A stretch of DNA of 64,000 nucleotides from Thermococcus sp. SY098 (lineage in GTDB: Archaea; Methanobacteriota_B; Thermococci; Thermococcales; Thermococcaceae): assembly GCF_035621495.1 (NCBI RefSeq), contig NZ_CP141821.1, positions 1,330,760-1,394,759 on the forward strand. Direction: 5' to 3'. The notes beneath the pieces were generated by a model that was not told the origin of the DNA, made no database searches, and was given only the letters and a program-made list of their open reading frames with translations. The number at the start of each line of letters is the position of its first letter. Position 1 is the first letter of the stretch. This document shows, in pieces, positions 1 to 8,182 of the stretch. The translations under genes were made by a program, and so were the position numbers.

Positions 1-642
1 AAATTCATAAGTTGGAAATTGGACTAAAATAGGAGACGTGGAATTGTTGATGTATGTGAGTTTCATTCTGAGCGTTCTCCCATCCCACGTAACTCCTGAG
101 AACTTTACCAAAGGATACTGAAGCCTATAATACCCAACATTTTCTTCTCTTCCCAAAAACTCTCTATTGATGATTTCAGCAAATGGATTTGAAGACACTT
201 CTTTGATCTTTGAATGAACGTAGATAGGAGCCTTTACTGGTCCAAATTGAACAACAATTCTCCCTTTTATATAGAGTTCGGAACGCCATCCACGGGCTGC
301 ATGATAGTAAAACCATTGTTTTAATGCTTCCATAGGAATCTTCCCTTCATATATAATTGTATTTTTAGAACCCCCAGCCAATACTCCAGAAGATGTATTG
401 ACAACAGCCAAGAGATGGTCATCATAGTATAAACCGAGATTATGGGAAGCATATTTGACATCCAGAGTTATGGGATTAGGAACAATTACAGCAACCGTAA
501 AAACAAGGGAATCATCAGAGACTTCAATAAGATTTAACTTAGCTCCTAAAACATAAGCTGACCCTATGTACTCCCCGACTTTGTGGTATATTCCAAAGGA
601 CATCACCAGCAAAAAGATAAGCACCATCGCTACCTTCTTCAT
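1..642 (-). CDS. WHy/LEA14-like exported protein (3' end outside window)
   Basis: Reading leftward from ATG at 642, the frame stays open for all 214 codons to the window edge, so the C-terminus is missing. Residues 4-17 are a hydrophobic signal or anchor segment after MKK. From about residue 30 there is a beta-rich domain with the pattern VPNPITLDVKYASHNLGLYY, the N-P-N/P then alternating hydrophobic pattern of the LEA14/WHy (water stress and hypersensitive response) fold. Proteins of this family in archaea are usually exported or membrane-anchored and their function is not established. The family call is inferred from the pattern only. It is divergent from the XTP pyrophosphatase gene, with about 58 bp between the starts. 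Confidence 0.6.
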   Translation of the reverse strand, partial: MKKVAMVLIFLLVMSFGIYHKVGEYIGSAYVLGAKLNLIEVSDDSLVFTVAVIVPNPITLDVKYASHNLGLYYDDHLLAVVNTSSGVLAGGSKNTIIYEGKIPMEALKQWFYYHAARGWRSELYIKGRIVVQFGPVKAPIYVHSKIKEVSSNPFAEIINREFLGREENVGYYRLQYPLVKFSGVTWDGRTLRMKLTYINNSTSPILVQFPTYEF

Positions 643-700
643 TTTAATACCCAAACTTTTATTTTGGAATTAGGATATTTAATCGTTATTGGTGGTAGGG

Positions 701-1255
701 GTGGAGATAATATTCATAACATCAAACAGCGGAAAACTCAAGGAGGCCCAAGGATATTTTGCTCCTATGGGAGTTAAAATTATCCAGCAAAAAATTGGGT
801 ATCCAGAAATTCAGGCAAAAGAGCTGGAAGAAGTCGTCAAATTTGCCATTGAATGGCTCAAAGACAAGATTGACAAACCCTTCTTCATAGATGACTCGGG
901 GCTATTTATTGAAGCATTGAACGGATTTCCAGGAGTTTACTCCGCGTATGTCTTCAAAACTCTCGGAAATGAGGGTATTTTAAAGCTTATGGCGGGAGTT
1001 AAAAACAGAAAAGCGTACTTTAAAAGTGTTATCGGATATTATGATGGGGAGATACACATTTTTAAGGGAGTAGTAAACGGGAGAATTGGATATACAAAAA
1101 GAGGAAATCTCGGTTTTGGATTTGACCCAATATTTATTCCCGAAGGATTCACTAAAACTTTTGCCGAAATGACAACAGAAGAAAAAAATAAAATATCCCA
1201 CAGGGGCAGAGCATTAGAGGCATTTTCAAAATGGCTAAAGGAAAACCTTATATAA
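701..1255 (+). CDS. XTP/dITP diphosphatase (RdgB/HAM1 family)
   Basis: House-cleaning nucleotide pyrophosphatase that hydrolyses XTP, dITP and ITP to the monophosphate and PPi, keeping deaminated purines out of nucleic acids. The N-terminus [15 protein letters not shown] is the family phosphate/base-binding motif (S/T-N-x-x-K). [19 protein letters not shown] and the C-terminal SHRGRAL are also diagnostic. The length, about 184 residues, is normal for archaeal members. I chose GTG at 701 because a GGTGG Shine-Dalgarno ends 5 nt upstream and this puts the first beta strand at the N-terminus; a TTG at 689 would add four residues. It probably shares a transcript with the Lrp gene 60 bp downstream. 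Confidence 0.93.
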   Translation: MEIIFITSNSGKLKEAQGYFAPMGVKIIQQKIGYPEIQAKELEEVVKFAIEWLKDKIDKPFFIDDSGLFIEALNGFPGVYSAYVFKTLGNEGILKLMAGVKNRKAYFKSVIGYYDGEIHIFKGVVNGRIGYTKRGNLGFGFDPIFIPEGFTKTFAEMTTEEKNKISHRGRALEAFSKWLKENLI

Positions 1256-1318
1256 TGGTTAAACGACAAATGGAATAGCTCATGAGTTGAAGAAATGACA
1301 ATACTGCGAGGGGTTAGG

Positions 1319-1771
1319 ATGGGGGAGGTTTTGGACAAAATAGATTTGAAACTTTTGGAAGAATTAAAAAAGAACGCAAGAGAAAACATAGCGGCACTGA
1401 GTAAAAAGCTTGGAATACCCAGAACAACTGTCCACTATCGCATAAAGAAACTCGTTGAAGAAGGAGTTATAGAGAAGTTCACTATAAAACCAAATTACAA
1501 AAAGCTTAACTTAGGAACAACAGCTTTCATTCTGGCACGCTATGATCCAGATTCTGGACTCACCCAGCGAGAGGTAGCTGAAAGAGTTGCAACCATTAAT
1601 GGAGTTTATGAAGTCCATATAATTGCCGGAGAGTGGGATCTATTAATAAAGGTTAGAGCGGCATCAGCTGAAGACATCGGAAAAATAGTAATCGACAAAT
1701 TGCGGGAGATAAAGGGGATAGATCAAACAGTTACAATGGTTTCATTCGTTACAGTAAAAGAAGATGTATGA
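1319..1771 (+). CDS. Lrp/AsnC-family transcriptional regulator
   Basis: About 150 residues with an N-terminal winged helix-turn-helix (residues about 8-60, including IAALSKKLGIPRTTVHYRIK and the turn VEEGVIEKFT) followed by an alpha-beta RAM/AsnC ligand-binding domain (GVYEVHIIAGEWDLLIKVRA). Such proteins form dimers to octamers and regulate amino-acid or energy metabolism genes; the effector here cannot be told. ATG at 1319 is preferred because GAGGGG lies 5 nt upstream; ATG at 1295 would add eight unusual residues. Neighbours give no clear target, and self-regulation is common in the family. Confidence 0.9.
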   Translation: MGEVLDKIDLKLLEELKKNARENIAALSKKLGIPRTTVHYRIKKLVEEGVIEKFTIKPNYKKLNLGTTAFILARYDPDSGLTQREVAERVATINGVYEVHIIAGEWDLLIKVRAASAEDIGKIVIDKLREIKGIDQTVTMVSFVTVKEDV

Positions 1772-1898
1772 GGGCGATGATTAGCGTTCTCCTTTCTGAT
1801 TTTATGATGATGCGAGGAATTGTATGAGCCCTATACAAACTTGGTTAACAAACTCATAAAAGCGTGTAACTTTGTCAGTAAAGCTTCTATTAAAATTG

Positions 1899-2038
1899 TG
1901 GTGGGGGCGCGGGGATTTGAACCCCGGTCCGCGGGTTTCTCCGGGTCAGAGCTCCAAAGGCTCATCCCCAATCAGCAAACCCGCCTGTCTTCACACCTCT
2001 GGAGCCCGCGATGATGGACCAGGCTACACCACGCCCCC
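1899..2038 (-). tRNA. tRNA-Trp (CCA anticodon) with intron, CCA encoded
   Basis: On the minus strand GGGGGCG (2038-2032) pairs with CGCCCCC (1909-1903), followed by discriminator A (1902) and encoded CCA (1901-1899). The T arm has GTTCAAAT. The anticodon stem GCGGG pairs with CCCGC and the loop reads C-T-CCA-G-A, so the anticodon CCA is at 2002-2000. The anticodon loop is interrupted after position 37 by an intron. The spliced tRNA is about 75 nt plus CCA. A TATA-like CTTATAAG (2069-2076) lies about 31 bp upstream. The cognate TrpRS gene is also in this window (43293-44447). Confidence 0.96.
1937..1998 (-). ncRNA. tRNA-Trp intron with box C/D guide elements
   Basis: About 62 nt; exact splice sites depend on the bulge-helix-bulge and could shift by a nucleotide. 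Within the intron, in transcript order, are box C-like GTGAAGA, D' CTGA, C'-like GGGATGA and D CTGA. The guide before D (TTTGGAGCT) pairs with the anticodon loop so that the fifth base upstream of D faces C34. The guide before D' (GCGGGTTT) pairs with the 3' anticodon stem so that the fifth base faces C39. This matches the known archaeal pre-tRNA-Trp intron that guides 2'-O-methylation of nucleotides 34 and 39. Confidence 0.88.
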
Positions 2039-2068
2039 ATGTTCAATACTCCTTTACCAGTGTACCAA

Positions 2069-2076
2069 CTTATAAG
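2069..2076 (-). promoter_or_regulatory. TATA element of tRNA-Trp gene
   Basis: Palindromic CTTATAAG 31 bp before the tRNA 5' end, the normal distance for an archaeal tRNA promoter with a short leader. Confidence 0.55.
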
Positions 2077-2135
2077 CTTTATGCCTGGGCGGAAATTTTA
2101 TTAACTTCAACTTACAAAAATATTTGGTGGATACC

Positions 2136-2369
2136 ATGAGTGCCATAATGATTGGTCAAGACAAATTTAAGATCAGCGAGGATGAGGTAGCAAAGAGAGA
2201 GCTTAAAGTCATTAAGGTCAGTGACGACGTTATACAAGTACAGGAAGAGATTCATGGGATCATAGCTCTTGTGGGCGCAACAAGCACCGTTAATATCAAG
2301 AAAGAAGAGCTCAAAAACCTGATCAAAGTAGTGAAAGAAGAATTTGGATGGACTGATATATGCGAGTAA
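2136..2369 (+). CDS. Small conserved protein of unknown function
   Basis: 77 residues, mixed charged and hydrophobic, with no membrane segment, cysteines or signal peptide. The sequence alternates short beta-type stretches (LKVIKVSDDVIQVQEE, IIALVGATSTVNI) with a C-terminal helix (EELKNLIKVVKEEFG), suggesting a small alpha-beta fold. ATG at 2136 follows a GGTGG Shine-Dalgarno with 5 nt spacing; the TTG at 2124 precedes that site and is unlikely. I do not recognise the family. It is monocistronic, between the tRNA-Trp promoter and the fbp control region. Confidence 0.75.
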   Translation: MSAIMIGQDKFKISEDEVAKRELKVIKVSDDVIQVQEEIHGIIALVGATSTVNIKKEELKNLIKVVKEEFGWTDICE

Positions 2370-2449
2370 AGCGTTGTAAAAATATCTATTATGTTTTTGT
2401 TTTTCTAAATTATATCTTGCTGAATATCCTGTTTTTTACTGATTCTTTG

Positions 2450-2466
2450 TATCATTTGTAGTGATA
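2450..2466 (+). promoter_or_regulatory. Thermococcales glycolytic motif (TGM) upstream of fbp
   Basis: TATCAT-N5-GTGATA matches the TGM consensus TATCAC-N5-GTGATA at 11 of 12 arm positions. It lies upstream of the fbp TATA element (TTTATAAG, 2487-2494). TrmBL1/Tgr is known to activate gluconeogenic genes from this position when glycolytic sugars are absent. Confidence 0.82.
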
Positions 2467-2528
2467 CATGTTTGCATTAACAAAATTTTATAAGCTTAAA
2501 ATAACTTATAAATTACTTGGTGATGAAA

Positions 2529-3653
2529 GTGGCAGTTGGAGAAAAGATAACAATTAGCGTAATAAAAGCAGATATTGGGGGATGGCCAGGACACCACAAG
2601 GTTCATCCAGCATTGATAGAGAAAGCCAGAGAAATATTATCCAAAGCAAAAGAAGATGGAACAATCATAGACTTCCACGTCACATACTGTGGCGATGATC
2701 TACAACTGATAATGACGCACAAAAAAGGAACCGACAGCCCAGATATCCATGGACTTGCATGGGAAACATTTAAAGAGGCAACAAAGACAGCCAAAGAACT
2801 CGGTCTTTATGGAGCTGGCCAAGATTTGCTTAAAGATGCATTCAGTGGAAACATCAGGGGGATGGGACCTGGAGCGGCAGAAATGGAGATAACAATAAGG
2901 AAAAGCGAGCCAATAGTAACTTTCCACATGGATAAAACTGAACCAGGAGCATTTAACCTCCCAATATTCAGAATGTTTGCAGATCCTTTCAACACTGCAG
3001 GACTTGTGATCGATCCAAACATGCATATGGGCTTCAGATTTGAAATTTGGGACATCAGAGAGCACAAAAGAGTAATAATGAATTCTCCAGAGGAAATGTA
3101 TGACATTCTGGCATTGATTGGGGCAAAATCCAGATATGTAATAAAAAGGGTATTCCCCAAGGAGGGACATAAACTCCCGAAGGATGAACCGGTTGCTGTT
3201 GTTTCTACAGAGAAGCTTTATGAAATTGCCGGCGAGTATGTGGGAAAAGACGATCCCGTCGCAATAGTGAGAGCACAGAGTGGTTTGCCAGCTCTTGGAG
3301 AGGTTCTTGAGCCCTTTGCATTTCCGCACTTGGTAAGTGGCTGGATGCGTGGAAGTCACAACGGACCAATAATGCCCGTACCCCTCAAATACGCAACCCC
3401 CTCAAGGTTCGATGGACCTCCAAGAGCTGTAGCTTTGGGGTGGCAGATAAGCCCAGAAGGAAAGCTGATCGGCCCAGTTGATCTCTTTGACGATCCAGCA
3501 TTTGACTGGGCAAGACAAAAAGCATTGGAGATCACTGAATACATGAGAAGGCATGGACCCTTTGAACCGCACCGCTTACCTCTCGAGGAGATGGAATACA
3601 CCACATTGCCAGGAGTTCTTGAAAAGCTCAAAGACAGATTTGAACCCCTTTAA
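2529..3653 (+). CDS. fbp: Fructose-1,6-bisphosphate aldolase/phosphatase
   Basis: Bifunctional gluconeogenic enzyme of archaea and deep-branching bacteria. It condenses DHAP and glyceraldehyde-3-phosphate, then removes the C1 phosphate to give fructose-6-phosphate, using Mg2+. The 374-residue protein is full length. Family signatures are ISVIKADIGGWPGH near the N-terminus (metal-binding Asp and His), YCGDDLQLIMTH, GAGQDLLKDAFSGNIRGMGP, FHMDKTEPGAFN and the C-terminal EMEYTTLPGVLEKL. GTG at 2529 is preferred: GGTGAT at 2519-2524 is a Shine-Dalgarno with 4 nt spacing, and orthologues begin MAVGxKITISVIKAD. ATG at 2523 overlaps that site. It has its own promoter with an upstream TGM. Confidence 0.96.
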   Translation: MAVGEKITISVIKADIGGWPGHHKVHPALIEKAREILSKAKEDGTIIDFHVTYCGDDLQLIMTHKKGTDSPDIHGLAWETFKEATKTAKELGLYGAGQDLLKDAFSGNIRGMGPGAAEMEITIRKSEPIVTFHMDKTEPGAFNLPIFRMFADPFNTAGLVIDPNMHMGFRFEIWDIREHKRVIMNSPEEMYDILALIGAKSRYVIKRVFPKEGHKLPKDEPVAVVSTEKLYEIAGEYVGKDDPVAIVRAQSGLPALGEVLEPFAFPHLVSGWMRGSHNGPIMPVPLKYATPSRFDGPPRAVALGWQISPEGKLIGPVDLFDDPAFDWARQKALEITEYMRRHGPFEPHRLPLEEMEYTTLPGVLEKLKDRFEPL

Positions 3654-3665
3654 GGCTCTTGCCGC

Positions 3666-3676
3666 TTTTTTATTTT
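3666..3676 (+). terminator. T-rich termination signal after fbp
   Basis: A T-rich tract (TTTTTTATTTT) begins 12 nt after the fbp stop on the coding strand, the usual archaeal intrinsic terminator form. It has no supporting hairpin. Confidence 0.4.
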
Positions 3677-3746
3677 ACGTACTTATCTGTACATGCTCCC
3701 AGAATCTTTTTTATGACAAAAACCTTAAATAACTCTTTTTTTAAAT

Positions 3747-3763
3747 TAACACCCAGAGTGATA
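3747..3763 (+). promoter_or_regulatory. TGM downstream of the gor TATA element
   Basis: TAACAC-N5-GTGATA matches the TGM at 11 of 12 arm positions. The likely TATA (CTTAAATAA, 3724-3732) is upstream, so the TGM covers the expected transcription start. In Thermococcales this arrangement gives TrmBL1/Tgr repression of glycolytic genes during gluconeogenesis. Confidence 0.82.
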
Positions 3764-3776
3764 CGGAGGGATAAGA

Positions 3777-5735
3777 ATGAAATTCACAACCCTCAAAATT
3801 AACCTGAAAACCAAAGAAATCAGCATGAATGAAATACAGCAGGAAGGAATCTACGGAATAATTGACTATGCCCTCTATCTTCATGATGAAGTCTATAAAA
3901 CATATGAACTCGATCCCTACGACCCAAAAAATGTTACCGTCTTTGGGAAAGGGCCATTCGCAGGATCAGTTTTGCCTGGAGCCCACAGACTTGTATTCAT
4001 CTTCAGATCACCACTCTATGGAGCCCTCTTCCCATCAACAATGGGCGGGGCAGCATACATTTTTCAGAGAGTTGGTGTGGACTTCGTAGTTCTTGAAGGA
4101 AAAAGAGAGAAACCAACCATTATCCTGTTGCAGGGTGATGGAAAAAACGTTAGCGTTGAGCTTCATGAGATGGAGCTTGAAAAGCTCTTACAAATCTGGC
4201 GTAGCTATAAAGGGGAAGAGGGAGTCTATGCACTAACTGAATACCTTATTGAAAACTTCAAAGACAAATTTGACGAAGAATTTAGAATCGCCTGTGTAGG
4301 ACCGGCATCTCTTAACACCAACTTTGGAGCAATATTCTCACAGACTTTAAAAAATGGAAAGCGTGTAGAGGGAAGCGAAGACTGGGCAGCTCGCGGCGGT
4401 CCTGGAAGTGTTCTGCTCAGGGCACATAATGTTGTGGCAATAATCTTTGGAGGAAAAGCCAAGAAAAAGTTCCCAGGTGAGAACATAGGAGATATAAAAG
4501 TTGCAAGACCCATAGTTGAAGGAGTTCATAAAAAGCCCATGTTTCAAATTATCGGAGAAAAAACAACCAAGTATCGCTATAATCCAAAGCTGAAAACCGG
4601 CGGAACGTTTGGAGGAAACTATCCAGCTGAAGGGGACTTTGTCCCAATTTTAAACTGGCAGATGCCCTACATTAACAAAGAGGATAGGATTAAAATCCAC
4701 GAGAACATAATGAAGCACTACTGGGAGCCTTTCAACAAGGAAGCAATAGAAACCAAAAACTGGACAACCTGTGGAGAACCGTGTCCAGTTGTATGTAAGA
4801 AGTTCCGCAGAGGCCACCACGTTGAATATGAGCCGTATGAAGCCAATGGACCATTAAGCGGGAGCATTTACATCTATGCAAGCGATATAAGTGTCCATGC
4901 GGTCGATGCTATGGGTTTTGATGCCATCGAGTTTGGTGGCTTAGCCTCATGGGTGCTTGAGCTTGTCTATAGGGGGCTACTCAAGCCAGAGGAAGTGGGA
5001 TTAAGCGGCAAACCAGACTTTACAAAAGATGATCTGATTCTAAAGCCCGTTGAAGCCAGTGAAAAGAACGCAAGACTTGTTGCAGAATTGGCTCATAAGG
5101 TAGCTTTTGCAGAAACAGAAATTGCCAAAATCCTCGGCTTAGGAAAGAGGAAAGCAAGTGCAATACTTGATGAGAAGTTCAAAGATAGGCTGAAATATGG
5201 GGAAAGCTTCAAGGACTATGCAGTCTTTACACCTCTTGGCGAAGATGGAGAAATCTGCCCGACAATGTATTGGGCTATAGGAAATTACATTCCACTGCCA
5301 ATCCAAGGGAGGTACTGGACATTTTATCAGTTTGGCGTTTTCCTTGAGCCAGAAGAGTTAGCAAGCAAAATAGTGGCAAGTGCCCTGTATGAGTTCTGGT
5401 ATGACAATGTTGGATGGTGCAGATTCCACAGGGGATGGATGAAGCCAGTTCTTAAAGCTCTCTTCCTCGAAGCCTATGGCGAGAATGTTGACATGGAGGA
5501 ACACGCAAAGAAAGTCATAAGAAAGCTCATAAACTATGCAAAGAAAGCTGGTTATGAGCCTGTATTCTGGGACAGCATGAGGGTCGTTGATTTGGTTGCC
5601 GCTGGTGCTGAAGAGTTTGGAAACGAAAAGTGGGCAGAAAAGTTCAAAGAAGACAAAGTTGGCACTGCAAAAGAATACCTCAAGAGAGTGCTTGACACTT
5701 ACAGTGAAATTTTGGGAGTTGATTGGACGATTTAA
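3777..5735 (+). CDS. gor: Glyceraldehyde-3-phosphate:ferredoxin oxidoreductase (tungsten)
   Basis: GAPOR oxidises glyceraldehyde-3-phosphate directly to 3-phosphoglycerate and reduces ferredoxin, replacing GAPDH and phosphoglycerate kinase in the modified glycolysis of Thermococcales. The 652-residue sequence aligns in memory along its length with Pyrococcus GOR: GPFAGSVLPGAHRLVF and STMGGAAYIF in the tungstopterin-binding N-terminal part, EDWAARGGPGSVLLRAHNVV, and the [4Fe-4S] ligands C332, C336 and C340 (CGEPCPVVC) with C548 (GWCRFHRGW) as the probable fourth. ATG at 3777 follows GGAGGGATAAG. It lies directly after fbp with an oppositely acting regulatory site, giving a glycolysis/gluconeogenesis switch pair. 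Confidence 0.96.
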   Translation: MKFTTLKINLKTKEISMNEIQQEGIYGIIDYALYLHDEVYKTYELDPYDPKNVTVFGKGPFAGSVLPGAHRLVFIFRSPLYGALFPSTMGGAAYIFQRVGVDFVVLEGKREKPTIILLQGDGKNVSVELHEMELEKLLQIWRSYKGEEGVYALTEYLIENFKDKFDEEFRIACVGPASLNTNFGAIFSQTLKNGKRVEGSEDWAARGGPGSVLLRAHNVVAIIFGGKAKKKFPGENIGDIKVARPIVEGVHKKPMFQIIGEKTTKYRYNPKLKTGGTFGGNYPAEGDFVPILNWQMPYINKEDRIKIHENIMKHYWEPFNKEAIETKNWTTCGEPCPVVCKKFRRGHHVEYEPYEANGPLSGSIYIYASDISVHAVDAMGFDAIEFGGLASWVLELVYRGLLKPEEVGLSGKPDFTKDDLILKPVEASEKNARLVAELAHKVAFAETEIAKILGLGKRKASAILDEKFKDRLKYGESFKDYAVFTPLGEDGEICPTMYWAIGNYIPLPIQGRYWTFYQFGVFLEPEELASKIVASALYEFWYDNVGWCRFHRGWMKPVLKALFLEAYGENVDMEEHAKKVIRKLINYAKKAGYEPVFWDSMRVVDLVAAGAEEFGNEKWAEKFKEDKVGTAKEYLKRVLDTYSEILGVDWTI

Positions 5736-5748
5736 GGTTCCTTATTTC

Positions 5749-6927
5749 TTATTTTACCCTCAGGATACTTATGAGGTTTTGCTCCTCTAATTTATAAGCC
5801 ACCACTATATAATTTCTATAAACTCCAATTTTGAGAGTTTGTACATTAAGAGCCTTTTGCTCGTCAATAAGGCTAATGCAGTTAATTCTCTTGGTTTTGT
5901 AATTCAAAACACATATTCCATAGATTGTTGACGGATTTTCTTGACCTATGCAGGGATTTGTACCTTTATAGGCAAATGTAAAGAAATGTTCATTTCCATT
6001 TCCTTTCACACTTTCAATGAACAAGCAGCTACTCATGTTCCAAATTGGGATCCTTCCCAAGATTGAGCCATTATAGGAGATTTCTACTATGTCAAAATTC
6101 GTTAGACCATAAATTATGCCATTTGATACGGCAATTCCATGAAAACCAGATTTTCCAACATGATAGAAGTTTCTGTTATCGGGGAGTCTCCAGACAACTG
6201 AATCATTTTTGAGAGCCATTATGTACCCACCTGTAGGGTAGTAGTGGACTTCTTTGATTTTCCACTGCTTGTTATCTCTCACAACCCGCTTGTAATCACC
6301 AACACTTACAATCACTGTATCGTTAACAACCGCGATTCCGCTTATTGTTCCGTTAATTTGGAACACCCTTATTCTGTCCGTAAGACTGATCAATTTAGAG
6401 GTATTTTTACTAGTATGCCCGAATATAAGGAATTCCTTATCTGTTTTCAAAATGTGGGGTGTCTCACTAAAAGAGAACCTCAAGTTATTGAGGAGTATAA
6501 CAGTCGAATTCTGTAGTTCCATCTTCCATCCGTTGAATTCAAACACAGGTGCCGATAATCTAATGAGTTCTCCACTGGGACATTTAACTTTATAATACTC
6601 CTCATTGATCCTTAGAAACATGAAATTGTCTAAGAAGTAATATCCAGAAACTGTCAGCTGTTTCTCAACGGTACCGTTCCCCATACTTAAAAATTTCACC
6701 ATAGAATCTTCAAGGACAAGGAGTGAGCTATTACAATAGAAAAAGTTTTCTCCTTTTGCAGTCCACGTTAAGGAAATGTTCCCATGAAAATTCGCTAATG
6801 ACTCGTTGGTATTTTCCAAGAACCTCTTTTGATTCCTTTCATGAGTATGATTAATGCCTATAATTAATGTTAGCACAACAAAAATAATAAATACATGGGG
6901 GAAAATGTGCTTCATATTTAAGGTCAT
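5749..6927 (-). CDS. Membrane-anchored exported protein, probable beta-propeller
   Basis: About 392 residues. A signal/anchor helix near residues 10-25 (IFPHVFIIFVVLTLIIGI) precedes a long beta-rich region with many N-x-S/T glycosylation sequons. Repeated short strands such as FEFNGWKMELQNSTVILL and NGIIYGLTNFDIVEISYNGS suggest a divergent propeller, but the blades are weaker than in the upstream gene. ATG at 6927 overlaps the upstream TGA as ATGA, indicating translational coupling; a second ATG at 6915 would also keep the signal segment. The function is unknown. The coupling suggests it works at the cell surface with the propeller protein upstream. Confidence 0.75.
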   Translation of the reverse strand: MTLNMKHIFPHVFIIFVVLTLIIGINHTHERNQKRFLENTNESLANFHGNISLTWTAKGENFFYCNSSLLVLEDSMVKFLSMGNGTVEKQLTVSGYYFLDNFMFLRINEEYYKVKCPSGELIRLSAPVFEFNGWKMELQNSTVILLNNLRFSFSETPHILKTDKEFLIFGHTSKNTSKLISLTDRIRVFQINGTISGIAVVNDTVIVSVGDYKRVVRDNKQWKIKEVHYYPTGGYIMALKNDSVVWRLPDNRNFYHVGKSGFHGIAVSNGIIYGLTNFDIVEISYNGSILGRIPIWNMSSCLFIESVKGNGNEHFFTFAYKGTNPCIGQENPSTIYGICVLNYKTKRINCISLIDEQKALNVQTLKIGVYRNYIVVAYKLEEQNLISILRVK

Positions 6928-8171
6928 GATGCCGTCCCCCGCCTTCTCGTTAGGATTATAAGAGAAAGTAAAATTATAAACCCATCCCCGCATATGACCC
7001 TCCTTGTAACGCTCTTTGTTTCAGTTACAGTTACTGTACTTGTTTTCGTTTTAACTATGGTTTTGGTTACTGTTTCAGTTTTTGTCAAAGTTCTTGCATA
7101 CTTATTAAAAAGGAGCTTAATTTCACCATTTTGTGAACCAATCACGATATATTTTCCATCTCTTGAAATTTCAACACTTGACCATTCTCCAACTTCAGAT
7201 TCCCAGAGAATTTTGCCCTCGTTATTAAAAAGATAAACCCTGCTTCCAACGACAGCTACAACGAATTCACCATTTTGAGATGTCGAAACATCAAAATAAT
7301 AAAACACTCCACTTGCATCACTAATTCCACTACCAAAAGAATAGTACGAGATCGGACTTAAAACTTGAGACCACAGAACATTCCCACTCTTATCAAAAAG
7401 ATACACATGGGTTGTTCCAACTGTTGTACTCCCCAAAACTTCTCCAGTCTCAACAGATTCAACAGCTATATAGTTGTTACTTTCAGATATCCCCACGTCC
7501 AATATGTTACCCTCTACAGAATAACTCCAGAGCAACTTCCCATTATTTTCAAAAACGTGTAGCTTTGAGCCCACACCGACGACGACATAGTTTCCATCAG
7601 CTGACACAGAGAGAGGATAAATCCTCCCGCTGAGCCTTTGAGTCCATATTAGTTTCTCATCTTCAAAGAAATACAGAATTCCGTTTTCTGTACCTACCGC
7701 TATGTAGCAACCACAAGAAGATACTGACGCCCCAATTGATTCATTAAACATCAATCGGGCGATTAATTTTCCATTTCTATCAAGGATGTAGAGTTCTTTC
7801 TTCCCTACTCCGATAACTTTTTCCCCATATTCTGAAATTAAAATTCTCTCTATATTCGATATATTTTTGTACTCCCACAAAAGTTCTCCATCTCCAGCAA
7901 GCAGGGCAATATCCTTTCCTCCCACAGCTACATAATTGTTCTTTGAGAAGGACAGGGAAGACATGCCTTCACGTTTCCAAAGCAAGCTCCCATTTCTATT
8001 AAACACATAAACTCTTTCTCCGTTAGATGTTCCAATTGCAGCTATGTAAGAACCATCAGGTGACATTTTCACTCTATCAATAAAGTCCTTTGTGTTGTAC
8101 ATCCATTGAGATTCAAGTTGAACCAGAGACATAAAAACGAGAAACAAAATGATAGAGGAAAAAGCCTTCAT
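6924..8171 (-). CDS. Surface seven-bladed PQQ-like beta-propeller with Thr/Val stalk and C-terminal anchor
   Basis: 415 residues. A signal peptide (residues 1-20) is followed by seven repeats of a strand motif of the form V/L-F-x-x-x-G-x-L-L-W (VFNRNGSLLW, LLAGDGELLW, ILDRNGKLIA, FFEDEKLIW, VFENNGKLLW, LFDKSGNVLW, LFNNEGKILW), each preceded by SxDGxYIxVG-like strands. This is the hallmark of a PQQ-like/YncE seven-bladed propeller. A low-complexity Thr/Val/Lys stalk (about residues 357-385) leads to a hydrophobic C-terminal segment and an RRR stop-transfer. The layout is that of an S-layer-spanning surface protein with an extracellular propeller. No catalytic or PQQ ligands can be assigned. 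It is operonic with the genes on both sides. Confidence 0.85.
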   Translation of the reverse strand: MKAFSSIILFLVFMSLVQLESQWMYNTKDFIDRVKMSPDGSYIAAIGTSNGERVYVFNRNGSLLWKREGMSSLSFSKNNYVAVGGKDIALLAGDGELLWEYKNISNIERILISEYGEKVIGVGKKELYILDRNGKLIARLMFNESIGASVSSCGCYIAVGTENGILYFFEDEKLIWTQRLSGRIYPLSVSADGNYVVVGVGSKLHVFENNGKLLWSYSVEGNILDVGISESNNYIAVESVETGEVLGSTTVGTTHVYLFDKSGNVLWSQVLSPISYYSFGSGISDASGVFYYFDVSTSQNGEFVVAVVGSRVYLFNNEGKILWESEVGEWSSVEISRDGKYIVIGSQNGEIKLLFNKYARTLTKTETVTKTIVKTKTSTVTVTETKSVTRRVICGDGFIILLSLIILTRRRGTAS

Positions 8172-8182
8172 TTAAAATCCCC

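Noticed and set aside
1820-2075. Rightward reading frames of 64 and 67 codons
   Set aside because: They cover the antisense of the tRNA-Trp gene and its intron; no Shine-Dalgarno and no protein-like composition.
2700-3359. Leftward 219-codon frame antisense to fbp
   Set aside because: Fbp is full length with conserved motifs; the antisense frame is rich in His/Cys/Trp as expected of a shadow.
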